From assembly GCA_035772405.1 (NCBI GenBank), contig JAYKKM010000043.1, forward strand, positions 2,772,501 to 2,836,500: a stretch of 64,000 bases of DNA. The letters are read 5' to 3'. The notes under the pieces are model-generated. The model did not search any database and was not told the origin of the DNA. It saw only the letters and a program-made list of their open reading frames with translations. The translations under genes and the position numbers were made by a program. Shown piece by piece: positions 1 through 9,545 of the stretch (its first letter is position 1; every line of letters starts with the position of its first letter). Source of the DNA: Chrysogorgia sp. JL179-B06. Its lineage: Eukaryota; Cnidaria; Anthozoa; Scleralcyonacea; Chrysogorgiidae.

Positions 1-232
1 GTGAGAGCCGTGTTTATGCATGATTCGTTGAAATATTTTAAAAATAATCTTATATTAAACCATTAACAAAATTATTAAAAGATAATCCACCCTCAAAACA
101 AGTGTTGCTTAAAAGAGAAAGCTTAAATGAAAGTTCTTTGTCGCCTTACACGAGAATGGGTATTATTTTTCTGCCAATCGTTTTAGTTTTAGAAATTGTT
201 CTGATTGCGGGTGAATGCAGTCGCTTAGTTAT

Positions 233-240
233 TGACGTCA
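233..240. promoter_or_regulatory. Perfect CRE palindrome (TGACGTCA)
   Basis: TGACGTCA is the full-length site for CREB/ATF-type bZIP factors. It lies 36 bp before the first of seven POU octamers. No gene start is recognisable nearby, so function is inferred only from motif and context. Another copy lies at 7866-7873, between the TPR-CHAT gene and the satellite. Confidence 0.4.
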
Positions 241-261
241 CAGAGTGAAGGAAACACTATG

Positions 262-399
262 CATAGAAATCCTGCATGCAAATAGAAATCCTTCATGCAA
301 ATAGAAATCCTTCATGCAAATAGAAATCCTTCATGCAAATAGAAATCCTTCATGCAAATAGAAATCCTTCATGCAAATAGAAATCCTTCATGCAAATTG
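262..399 (+). repeat. 19-bp minisatellite carrying seven POU octamers
   Basis: A 19-bp unit, ATGCAAATAGAAATCCTTC, is repeated about seven times. ATGCAAAT, the POU-domain (Oct) octamer, starts at 276, 295, 314, 333, 352, 371 and 390 at exact 19-bp spacing. The first unit (CCTGC for CCTTC) and the last (AAATTG for AAATAG) are diverged, while the inner ones are identical, as expected of a recent tandem expansion. It could be a plain minisatellite or a clustered binding site. Confidence 0.85.
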
Positions 400-939
400 A
401 AATTCCGCACAATAGATTAAAACAACGCTTTCCTCATGCTATTGTTAAGGGTTTCTTTGTATAGTGTTTGTATGGCGTAAAACAAATTAATGGGAATCCC
501 AAAAATACGATAAACAAAACCAAATTTCTCTAACTAGAAATATTAGAAGGAAATTAATACCATTCTCATGCATATGTAAGGCGATAAAAACTATTATTTA
601 AGCAGCACTTGTTTTGGAGGTAGATTATCCCTTAAAAATAATGTATGGATAATATTTCACCAATAAAATGTTGACATTCGAACAAATTTGGACGGTTAGT
701 AGAATGACAGCAACCAAATGGATATTCTTTGCATGCACCCATACAGAGATTACATGGAATACACAGTTACAGAGGATACCTGTCGATAATAATATCAAAT
801 TTAACAGATATTATTAGGTACTATTTAGTATTATTCAATAACTTGTCTGAATATGACATGTCACCGCGCAAATTTAAAATATCTAAATAAAATTACAGTA
901 GATTATTAGCTCAAAATTTCTATGAGGTTTACCAGAGAG

Positions 940-1082
940 GAGTTCCACAATACCAGTGGATCATGGGCAATCATTTACAGTAAATTATTTTGAAAAGAAA
1001 TACTTGATACGTTCACATTCTTCTCAAAAATATAATATAAATTTGTTCTGATTACCCATGATCCACTAGTACTGCCGAACTC
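940..1082. repeat. Foldback (inverted repeat) element, 34-bp arms
   Basis: The arms at 940-973 and 1049-1082 are imperfect reverse complements with only a few mismatches, separated by a 75-bp AT-rich loop. The core of the left arm is CAGTGGATCATGGGCAAT. The size and structure suit a small foldback MITE. I see no convincing target-site duplication, so the family is unassigned. Confidence 0.6.
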
Positions 1083-1102
1083 GTTTTTTGCTTTATAGAG
1101 AT

Positions 1103-1190
1103 CATAATCTAATTGTAGGAACATACTCTAATTGTAGGAAATTGTAGGAAATTGTAGAAACATAATCTAATTGTAGGAATAGTAGGAACT
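1103..1190 (+). repeat. Short direct repeats of AATTGTAGGAA
   Basis: Five to six irregularly spaced copies of AATTGTAGGAA, some preceded by CATAATCT or CATACTCT, lie just right of the foldback element. This looks like replication-slippage sequence with no coding potential. Confidence 0.6.
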
Positions 1191-1775
1191 AACTTACGTT
1201 CGTTATTTCTTCAAAATTATTTCGAAACACGAGTCATAAGCATTGTTTTTTCTGCAGAAAAACTCGGCCTTGTCACGTCATTCGCCACTACTCGATATAT
1301 CTATCGATCGGATAATCACGTGGTTCCTCGTAAAATTAGGGTTTAATTTCACGACTTAGCGACTTGGACATTTTGTGAAACTTTGAAAACACAAGTGAAA
1401 TTAAACCTTAATTTTGCGAGGATAAAAGTAATTACCTGTTAATCATATAGAGAGCAAAATTTATTCATAAATAAGTTAGCTACGCACGTCAACAACACGA
1501 GGAAGCCAGCTAAAAAAGCGTGAAAAACAACTATACAATCCACTGAAAGTAAACGGTACATTACAACAAACGTTATTGAGTTAAACTTAAGAGAACAGGG
1601 GAGCTTGGATTTACAAGCAAAACCACATTATAACTTGTCATGAGTGTTTCTCCAGCTGACGTATCCACCTATCAGGTACAAGTAATTCTGCCCTGAATTT
1701 AGGAAAAATACCCTTCTCATTAGCCAATCATATTCGAGTAATTTTGCCCTCTATATGATTAGATAGAGAATATCG

Positions 1776-1829
1776 TAGCCAATCAGATTTCAGCATTTAC
1801 AATAAAACTATTAGTATATGTTTCTACTA
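1776..1829 (+). repeat. Dispersed repeat with CCAAT box (copy 1)
   Basis: GTAGCCAATCAGATTTCAGC and the following 34 bases closely match 56875-56926, which reads GTAGCCAATCAGAATGCAGC and also ends in GTTTCTACTA. The pair shows a dispersed repeat family containing a CCAAT box. It is probably a MITE, with ends not determined. Confidence 0.45.
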
Positions 1830-3478
1830 AAAGGTATTAGAGAGTTTAACCTTCATGTTCGAGGGCAAATGAAGAACGACAAAGTTGATTTTGTTAGTAA
1901 TGTTTTACAGCCACCTGTTACCTTGTGATTTGTTTCGTTTATATAGGTGATCATGAGGGTTATCTTTTAGTTTTATGTGAAAAGTCCTTTTTAGTCTTCT
2001 ATTTTTGAAACAACAATTTTGCCTGTCGTTTGTCATTCACTGTTCCAACGTGAAGTTTAAACCGCCATTTTAATAAAATAAAGAGCACAATGGTTTTGAT
2101 TCTGTTGCACATAATTAAATTATTTCGATGTGGAAAAACAACTTTGACTTTATCAAACTACCTTCTGTTGCGTAGGCAGTGTTAAAATGCAAATAAGAAA
2201 CCCTAGAAGATTGGGGTACCTGTAGAAATAGTGAGTAAGATGTCTAACGTTTTAACCAAAGCCTATTTTAACGGCTTTAACGGTTCCAGCGAATGCCTTT
2301 AATTCTCAAAAGAAAGCCCTTCGTTTCACTCTCTGACGAATGGCCTTCGCTCGAAATGTTAGACCTCATATCCACTATTTTAGAACGAACCTTTTAGAGT
2401 TTTTTGATTCGTACTTTTTAATTATATTTTAAAATAGTCATTGAGACAGCTGAGAGAAGAGTTTTCGTATACCCCTAAAACTTGTTGTTGATATTAAAAT
2501 ACACAGAAATCACAATCATTGTGCTGTTTAAGAAATAAAAGGAGGACCAGAAAATCAAGCAATAGACGGGAAGTGTCTATTATATTCAATGGTCGTGGAT
2601 GTTCAAAAGTTGATTAGCTTGAGCCCGGACAAGTGAAAACAATTCTTGAATTTCAAAATTTTCTCATAGAAAAAATAGTTTCTGGTAAAACAAGTTTCTA
2701 TTGAAACAAGTCAATATGCACTGAAACAAAATAATAGATTATGTATCGATCCATGGAAAGCGCTAATTGTTTCTTGAACAACCTGGCCGACGTATTAAGA
2801 TTGATATAAACCTACGTCTGAATAACCTATTAGTATTTCGTTATAAGGTACCATATATTTCATTCAGAAATCTGCAGTTTTTATCAATCTCATAACCAGT
2901 GTTTGTAAGGATTAGAATTTACTTAATTTTTACATATATAGTTGAAGTATAGTATAGTGATTCCTAAGTTAGCGCAACTAGTTCAGCATATGCACATGTA
3001 GTTGGCCTAAAATGTTTGTTTTTAAAAGACATACCTTCAAATCAAAACTTTCGACAGACTAGATGGATTATACCAAATGGTTTTCTGTGCAGGATACTAT
3101 ATGATTCAAATACGCGGGATGTTACGAGAATTTCGAAAACCGTAAAAAAACATGAGAAGATAGGCGAGTATATTTTAGCTTGTTGGACTTCGAGCAACAC
3201 CGAAGTGTTTGGTTCACAGTATCCGGTAAGGAAAACCATTTGATATTTGTGTTATAAAATAACGACAGAGAAATAGCAGTTAATGTTATTAAAAAACTAA
3301 GGCTGAATATTTTCCGTGTTGTATGTTATGATCCTGCGCGGGTATTGACCAATCAGAGCGCTTGCTGTTTAAATGTTATTTTATAAAGTCCTTTATTCAA
3401 GCAAGGTTTATCAACGAACCACGCGTGATACACGATACAAATATATTATATTATCGAGGGAGTTCTTAATTTCTGTGC

Positions 3479-3545
3479 TGTTAATTTTAAAAAGTAGTTT
3501 GTAATTTTAAAAGTTAATTTTAAAAGTGTTAATTTTAAAAGTAAG
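3479..3545 (+). repeat. AT-rich short tandem repeat (TTAATTTTAAAAG)n
   Basis: Four to five imperfect copies of a TTAATTTTAAAAG-like unit. This is low-complexity non-coding sequence. Confidence 0.55.
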
Positions 3546-3734
3546 TTTTCTCTACTGTTAATTTAACAAAATACTCAAATCACAATAGTGTCTCTACAAT
3601 TATGTAACATGCCCAATGCACGATGAAAAATGCTGCAAAAACTTTCAGAAGCCATCCAAGCTACAGTATTTTGAAACTCTGCTGATTATTGAGGTATTAA
3701 GGAAATTATTTTGATTACTATTTTCCTAAAATAT

Positions 3735-3965
3735 GTGTCCAACCTCAATAGTTCTTGTCTGAAAAAGCAACTTCCATCTACTTGGAAACACGCTGATGTT
3801 ACTCCTATTTAGGTATACCTAAACAAAAATCCATTGCTATGTACGTAACATTAACAAACATCTTCGAGCGATCTCCAGTCCAACCTTCTCTAAAGTTTAC
3901 GAGAAGTTCGAAGTATTAAACCAACTGTCCTCGAGCTAATAGATCCCAATCAATTTTGAGTTGGA
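3735..3965 (+). pseudogene. Decayed LINE reverse-transcriptase fragment
   Basis: From 3741 the plus strand reads LKKQLPSTWKHADVTPI before a stop at 3809-3811. In a shifted frame it continues with IPKQKS and then AISSPTFSKVYEKF. These correspond to the conserved RT region of CR1/L2-type non-LTR retrotransposons (LP..WK.A.V.PI-PK ... SK..EKF). Several stops and frameshifts break it, and the fragment is short. It is a dead relic. The exact LINE clade cannot be fixed from this piece. Confidence 0.6.
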
Positions 3966-4188
3966 CTAAGAAAATAACCAAATAATCAAAGCGCGATATA
4001 TTTGTTACTCATGTACTTCCGGTGATTTTATAAACACACGCTTCAAAATAGTGATATACTAATAACTTAATACATATAAAAAACACAATATAAATCATGA
4101 GATTATAAAATTAACGAAAACGATGACATCTCTATATCGACAAGTGAAGACTACAAGATTTCTCATTTCAAGAACAGGAATACCTTAG

Positions 4189-7100
4189 TTATACTTTGAC
4201 TGACATTTCACGAGATTTTTGTCGTATTTCTTCTAAATCATCTTTTGAAAACTTAACGTCCTCTCCGTAGATGGTAAACGGAGCCCAAAAGCCAAAGTGT
4301 TTGAACCTGGGAAGTGTTTGAAACGTTTGCTGTGACCTTTTCAAAGCATCACAAACAGATATTTCGTTGCAAATCTCGTTATAAAAACATTCCATAAACA
4401 GTTTTGTAGCTTCATCATCAAGGCGCCAGAGTGTAGCAAGGACACAGCGAGCGCCAGCAGCAAGAAATGCACGAGTCAAACCAACAACACCTTCGCAAGA
4501 AATTTCCCCCTTTCCAGTATGACAACAACTTAAAACAACTAACCGAGCATTTATCCCAATGTCCATAATATCTTGCTGTTTCAGAAGATATAAGTTTTCT
4601 TTTGGGCGATTTTCTTTCGAGCTTTGTGCTGTTGCATTATGGCCGGGAGAAAGAAATATTTCTCCTCGCTCTCGTTCTCCATGTGCCGCAATATGGATTA
4701 TGCCAGCTCCGTTGATAAATTTCAACACACTCTCTTGTGTTGCTTCACCCTTCACTAAGGCTTTAGCTGCAAACAATTTCGAAAGACATTGAACTTCTTG
4801 TGTGGCGCGAGGTAACACATCAGGCTTAATGTTCTTTCCACAAAAACTAACCTCTCCTACGGTAGGATTTCCAACGAATAAAGCAAAACCAAGACTTGAG
4901 TCACGTGATCGTTTGATGCTGGACACCAGAGTGTGGAGCGAAGGTGTTATTTGAATGCTGTAATTTTCTTTAAGTGGGCATTCATTTTCATCACGCAATG
5001 CGCAAAATGGCAAGAAAAATAAAAATTTGTCAGGAACAATAATCAGTTTAGTTCCTTTAATCCAATCTTTAACTGGTTCTATTAGTACTCTAAATAAATT
5101 TCGTAAAATATCCTCAGGAGTTTCAGGTGTGTCATAGCCAGACTGATGTTTTGGCCAAAGTGCGGCTTGGCATTTGCGGTCAGTTTCGTCATGTGCTATC
5201 TTTCTCATAGTCGATTGTGTAGGCATAATCATTTGCTCACTAGAAGTAGAATCTGAATCTAGTTTGTTAAATGATGAATCTCGCTTTAAATGAACAGAAA
5301 AGGCCTTTAACAACTTCTTTAAGCTGTCGTAAATGTTTTCTTCAGAAAAACTGGTATCTTTACTTTCTTCCCAAATGTAGTGTTTGATGTCACCCTCACC
5401 ATTTACAACCCAAATAAACAAATACTTAGACATGCAAAAAGAGAAAAGTAAAACAGTCGAATTACTAGGTTTTAGCTCTAGAATATCCTCAATTTCTTTT
5501 GTTTCCATCTTTTCTTCATTGTTATGAATACTTTGCCAAGTCTTGCATGCATAATCTGAAATTATATCGCTTTCTGATTTATTTTGTTTCTCCATAAAGG
5601 TATGCAGTCCCTTCGCCTTTCCAAGATCTATAACTAGCAACGCGGCTTCAATTCGTTTCAGCGAGATGAAGCAACACATTAACTTCACGTGCCTTTGAAA
5701 GTATTGTTTTGTAAACGATATCTTATTTTCATCAACAGTCAAACCTGAAAAAGTCTTATCACTATACTTAATAGATTCCTCTAAATAACCTGCAGCTACT
5801 TGAAACATGCTCACAGCTTCCTCGTTGTGAACACCAGTTGGCTCTACTTGTAAGTAGTAACTTACGCCCAAACTTTCATTAATATTTGCTATTAGTAGAT
5901 TATCCCCAATTTCAGTACTAATTGGTAGACCCTTCAGGTAATACTCGATGGCGCTTTCATACTGTCCTAAACTACGATAGGCATCCCCTAAATTTCCCTG
6001 GGTTCTCGCTATTCCTAACTTATCCTCAATGTTAATACTAATTTCTAGACTTTTCTTGTAACAGTCGATGGCTGCTTCAAGCTTTCCCAAACTAAGATAG
6101 TCCTTCCCTAAATTAGCATTGATACTCGCTACTACTCGTAACGGATTGCCAATTTTATCACAAAGTTCTAGACCTTCTTTGTGATAGAGGATGGCTTCTT
6201 CAGGCTTTCCCAAACAACTATAGGCATTCCCTAAACTTCCAAGGTTTCCCGCCTTTCCTGGCAAATTTCCAATTTTGGTGTTCATTTTTAGACTATTCTG
6301 GTAACAGTCGATAGCTTTTTCATACTCTCCTAAACTACCATAGACATTCCCTAAATTTCCTTTCGTATCTGCTGTTGCTGATTCTTCCCCAATTTTAGTA
6401 CTAATTTCTATACTATCCTTGTAATAGTCGATGGCCTTTTGATACTCTCCCAAGCTATAATAGGCATTCCCTAAATTTCCAATGTTTTTCGCTATTTTTA
6501 ACTCGTCTCCAATGTCAGTACTAACTTCTAGAGCTTTCTGATAATAGTGGATGGCTTGTTCATACTTCCCCAAAAGAAAATAACCATTCCCTAACATTGC
6601 ATTGTTCACCTCTATTCCTGACTGATTTCTATTGTTAGTGCTAACTACTAGACCTTCCTGGCAATAGTCGATGGCCTTTTTATACTCTCCAAAAGCAAGA
6701 TAGACATTCGCTAAATTTGTCTTGTTATCTGCTATTCCAGACTGATCCCCAATTTCAGTGAAAAATTTTTTAGATTTCTCGTAACACTCGATGGCTTTTT
6801 GATACTTTCCCAAGCTAACATAGGAATTACCTAAATTTTTATTGTTATTAGCTACTCCTGACGGATTCCCAATTTCAGTGCTAATTTTTAGACTTTCCTG
6901 GGAATATAAGATGGCTTTTTCATACTGTGCCAATCCATGATAGATAATCCCAAAAATTCCATTGCTACTTGCTTCTCCTGACCGATCCCCAATTTTAGTG
7001 CTAATTTCTAGACCTTTCTGGTTATATTCGATGGCGTTATTGTACTCTCTCAACCAAAAATAGGCATACCCTAACATTGTGCAGCACGAAATTTCGCTTG

Positions 7101-7272
7101 AATCGTCCTGAAGTTCATGTGCAATGCTTTGCGCTCTTAGTAGGTATTGTACTGTTTCTTTGTGATTTTCCTTATGAAAGAGTACCTTACCTATTTGAAG
7201 AAGGATGTCCATTCTTGATTTATTTTCCTTGATAGAATCAGGCTGTTCCTTGTCAATATTGAAACAAAACAT
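4189..7272 (-). CDS. TPR-CHAT protein (tetratricopeptide repeats plus caspase-like CHAT domain)
   Basis: A 1,027-residue open frame without introns. Residues about 58-460 hold ten consecutive 40-residue TPRs of the LGN/GPSM type (LGNxYxSLGxYxKAIxYYxxSLxIxTxIGD), followed by a degenerate eleventh. The C-terminal ~300 residues form a CHAT domain, a caspase/separase-like cysteine peptidase fold. The catalytic pair is visible: His864 in HIAAHGE (codon 4681-4683) and Cys917 in LSCCHTGKG (codon 4522-4524), followed by the family motif AGARCVLATLWRLDDEAT. The TPR array probably binds partners and the CHAT domain may cleave them, but no substrate can be named. Coral genomes often label such genes tetratricopeptide repeat protein 28-like. 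The Met at 7272 is the first in frame. An acceptor-like TTGACAAG shortly after it leaves room for an upstream exon. The gene points away from the satellite, whose edge is about 800 bp upstream. Confidence 0.88.
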   Translation of the reverse strand: MFCFNIDKEQPDSIKENKSRMDILLQIGKVLFHKENHKETVQYLLRAQSIAHELQDDSSEISCCTMLGYAYFWLREYNNAIEYNQKGLEISTKIGDRSGEASSNGIFGIIYHGLAQYEKAILYSQESLKISTEIGNPSGVANNNKNLGNSYVSLGKYQKAIECYEKSKKFFTEIGDQSGIADNKTNLANVYLAFGEYKKAIDYCQEGLVVSTNNRNQSGIEVNNAMLGNGYFLLGKYEQAIHYYQKALEVSTDIGDELKIAKNIGNLGNAYYSLGEYQKAIDYYKDSIEISTKIGEESATADTKGNLGNVYGSLGEYEKAIDCYQNSLKMNTKIGNLPGKAGNLGSLGNAYSCLGKPEEAILYHKEGLELCDKIGNPLRVVASINANLGKDYLSLGKLEAAIDCYKKSLEISINIEDKLGIARTQGNLGDAYRSLGQYESAIEYYLKGLPISTEIGDNLLIANINESLGVSYYLQVEPTGVHNEEAVSMFQVAAGYLEESIKYSDKTFSGLTVDENKISFTKQYFQRHVKLMCCFISLKRIEAALLVIDLGKAKGLHTFMEKQNKSESDIISDYACKTWQSIHNNEEKMETKEIEDILELKPSNSTVLLFSFCMSKYLFIWVVNGEGDIKHYIWEESKDTSFSEENIYDSLKKLLKAFSVHLKRDSSFNKLDSDSTSSEQMIMPTQSTMRKIAHDETDRKCQAALWPKHQSGYDTPETPEDILRNLFRVLIEPVKDWIKGTKLIIVPDKFLFFLPFCALRDENECPLKENYSIQITPSLHTLVSSIKRSRDSSLGFALFVGNPTVGEVSFCGKNIKPDVLPRATQEVQCLSKLFAAKALVKGEATQESVLKFINGAGIIHIAAHGERERGEIFLSPGHNATAQSSKENRPKENLYLLKQQDIMDIGINARLVVLSCCHTGKGEISCEGVVGLTRAFLAAGARCVLATLWRLDDEATKLFMECFYNEICNEISVCDALKRSQQTFQTLPRFKHFGFWAPFTIYGEDVKFSKDDLEEIRQKSREMSVKV

Positions 7273-8077
7273 AATTAAAAAGGGAAATATTGAAAACTAA
7301 ACTGCGAGTAAAGAAATACAAATCGAAAAGGAAGGCCCTTTGTTACAGAGTGAAATGTAAAGATAAGGAAATTATTAATAGTATGTATATGGTCATATGA
7401 AAAGGTTGATAATAAACTGTACATGATTTATAAAGCATATCACAGAAAAACTATGGACTCGTTATGATCGAGTTATGTAAATTGTATTTTGAAATAATAA
7501 TCTATTTTATAAAAAAACTTAAACAGATGTTCAAGCAAGATAACGCACTCATGCATGGCGATGACTAGTTCAGTTGCTTCCTCAATGAAATACAAAACAA
7601 GTTTTATTATAGTATTCAACATTTCGACTAAATTGTGGTAGCCTGGTATTGATATTGAAAGGTAGGAATATGTGCACCTTCAGTCACTGCAATTTACAAC
7701 GCAACAATGTTACGAAACAAGTTGCAGAAATCTGTTGTTCATCTACCTCATGTTTATGTTTATCAGCGTTAACGATTTTGTGCATTATTTCATTAAAATA
7801 CTCAATGGTTAATAAAGAAATGTTCATGGTTTCCCAGCTGAAGTTGGTTAACTATTCACAGGAACTGACGTCAGGGACATGGTTATTCAAAAGTGAAATA
7901 CGAGGAGAGTTTGCACTCAGCTTTAAACCGACCGGTTTAGGCCGAAAAATCCACTCAATTTCCAAATATTTGTTTTGGCACGCTGCTATTGCCACGCCAG
8001 TAAATATGCAGGATCTTTGCTTTAACGACATGAATTTCTTAAACATATGAAATTATGAGAGACTTGTCCTGATGACC
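7273..8077. other. Intergenic spacer between TPR-CHAT gene and satellite
   Basis: AT-rich and without supported coding sequence. It should contain the 5' region of the minus-strand TPR-CHAT gene. A CRE (TGACGTCA, 7866-7873) is the only motif I would single out. The 133-codon open frame at 7649-8050 lacks domain features and is probably chance. Confidence 0.45.
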
Positions 8078-9190
8078 CTATAAAAGGTTGATGTTTCACT
8101 CTAAAAGGTTGATGTTTCACTATAAAAGTTTGATGTTTCACTCTAAAAGGTTGATGTTTCACTATAAAAGGTTGATGTTTCACTCTAAAAGGTTGATGTT
8201 TCACTCTAAAAGGTTGATGTTTCACTCTAAAAGGTTGATGTTTCACTATAAAAGGTTGATGTTTCACTATAAAAGGTTGATGTTTCACTCTAAAAGGTTG
8301 ATGTTTCACTCTAAAAGGTTGATGTTTCACTCTAAAAGGTTGATGTTTCACTCTAAAAGGTTGATGTTTCACTATAAAAGGTTGATGTTTCACTATAAAA
8401 GGTTGATGTTTCACTATAAAAGGTTGATGTTTCACTCTAAAAGGTTGATGTTTCACTCTAAAAGGTTGATGTTTCACTCTAAAAGGTTAATGTTTCACCC
8501 TAAAAGGTTGATGTTTCACTATAAAAGGTTGATGTTTCACTCTAAAAGGTTGATGTTTCACTATAAAAGGTTGATGTTTCACTCTAAAAGGTTGATGTTT
8601 CACTCTAAAAGGTTGATGTTTCACTATAAAAGGTTGATGTTTCACTATAAAAGGTTGATGTTTCACTATAAAAGGTTGATGTTTCACTCTAAAAGGTTGA
8701 TGTTTCACTCTAAAAGGTTGATGTTTCACTCTAAAAGGTTGATGTTTCACTCTAAAAGGTTAATGTTTCACTCTAAAAGGTTGATGTTTCACTATAAAAG
8801 GTTGATGTTTCACTCTAAAAGGTTGATGTTTCACTATAAAAGGTTGATGTTTCACTCTAAAAGGTTGATGTTTCACTCTAAAAGGTTGATGTTTCACTAT
8901 AAAAGGTTGATGTTTCACTATAAAAGGTTGATGTTTCACTATAAAAGGTTGATGTTTCACTCTAAAAGGTTGATGTTTCACTCTAAAAGGTTGATGTTTC
9001 ACTCTAAAAGGTTAATGTTTCACTCTAAAAGGTTGATGTTTCACTATAAAAGGTTGATGTTTCACTATAAAAGGTTGATGTTTCACTATAAAAGGTTGAT
9101 GTTTCACTATAAAAGGTTGATGTTTCACTATAAAAGGTTGATGTTTCACTATAAAAGGTTGATGTTTCACTCTAAAAGGTTGATGTTTCA

Positions 9191-9545
9191 CTATATAAAA
9201 GGTTGATGTTTCACTCTAAAAGGTTGATGTTTCACTAGTATAAAAGGTTGATGTTTCACTATAAAAGGTTGATGTTTCACTATAAAAGGTTGATGTTTCA
9301 CTATAAAAGGTTGATGTTTCACTATAAAAGGTTGATGTTTCACTCAAAAAGGTTGATGTTTCACTCAAAAAGGTTGATGTTTCACTCTAAAAGGTTGATG
9401 TTTCACTCTAAAAGGTTGATGTTTCACTCTAAAAGGTTGATGTTTCACTATAAAAGGTTGATGTTTCACTCTAAAAGGTTGATGTTTCACTCTAAAAGGT
9501 TAATGTTTCACTCTAAAAGGTTGATGTTTCACTATAAATGGTTGA
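9191..9545 (+). repeat. Copied block inside satellite (left copy, 13.8-kb offset)
   Basis: Three rare markers occur in the same order as at 23002-23355: CTATATAAAA (9191), two successive CACTCAAAAA junctions (9341 and 21 bp on) and ATAAATGG (about 9534). The offsets are 13,811, 13,810 and 13,810 bases, so a block of at least 350 bp was copied across the array. The C/A order around the markers also agrees. Confidence 0.8.

Larger units (their letters stand above)
1..3734. other. Gene-poor AT-rich stretch
   Basis: Apart from the small repeats listed separately I see no coding exon with convincing content or splice signals. Open frames of 60-75 codons at 3016-3243 (both strands) look random. 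Several CCAAT boxes are scattered (for example 1722, 1779, 3350). The first 240 bases hold no recognisable feature besides the CRE. Confidence 0.5.

Noticed and set aside
3016..3243. 75-codon plus and 65-codon minus overlapping frames
   Set aside because: No domain, no splice signals, and both strands equally open. Consistent with chance.
4559..4792. Plus-strand open frame inside the TPR-CHAT gene
   Set aside because: Shadow of the minus-strand gene.
7649..8050. 133-codon plus frame next to the satellite
   Set aside because: Cysteine-rich start but no signal peptide pattern, no domain and no supporting context.
8060..8110. Hammerhead-ribozyme-like CTGATGA at the satellite's left edge
   Set aside because: CTGATGA occurs once, but there is no suitably placed GAAA core or flanking stems, and the repeat unit itself has TTGATG.
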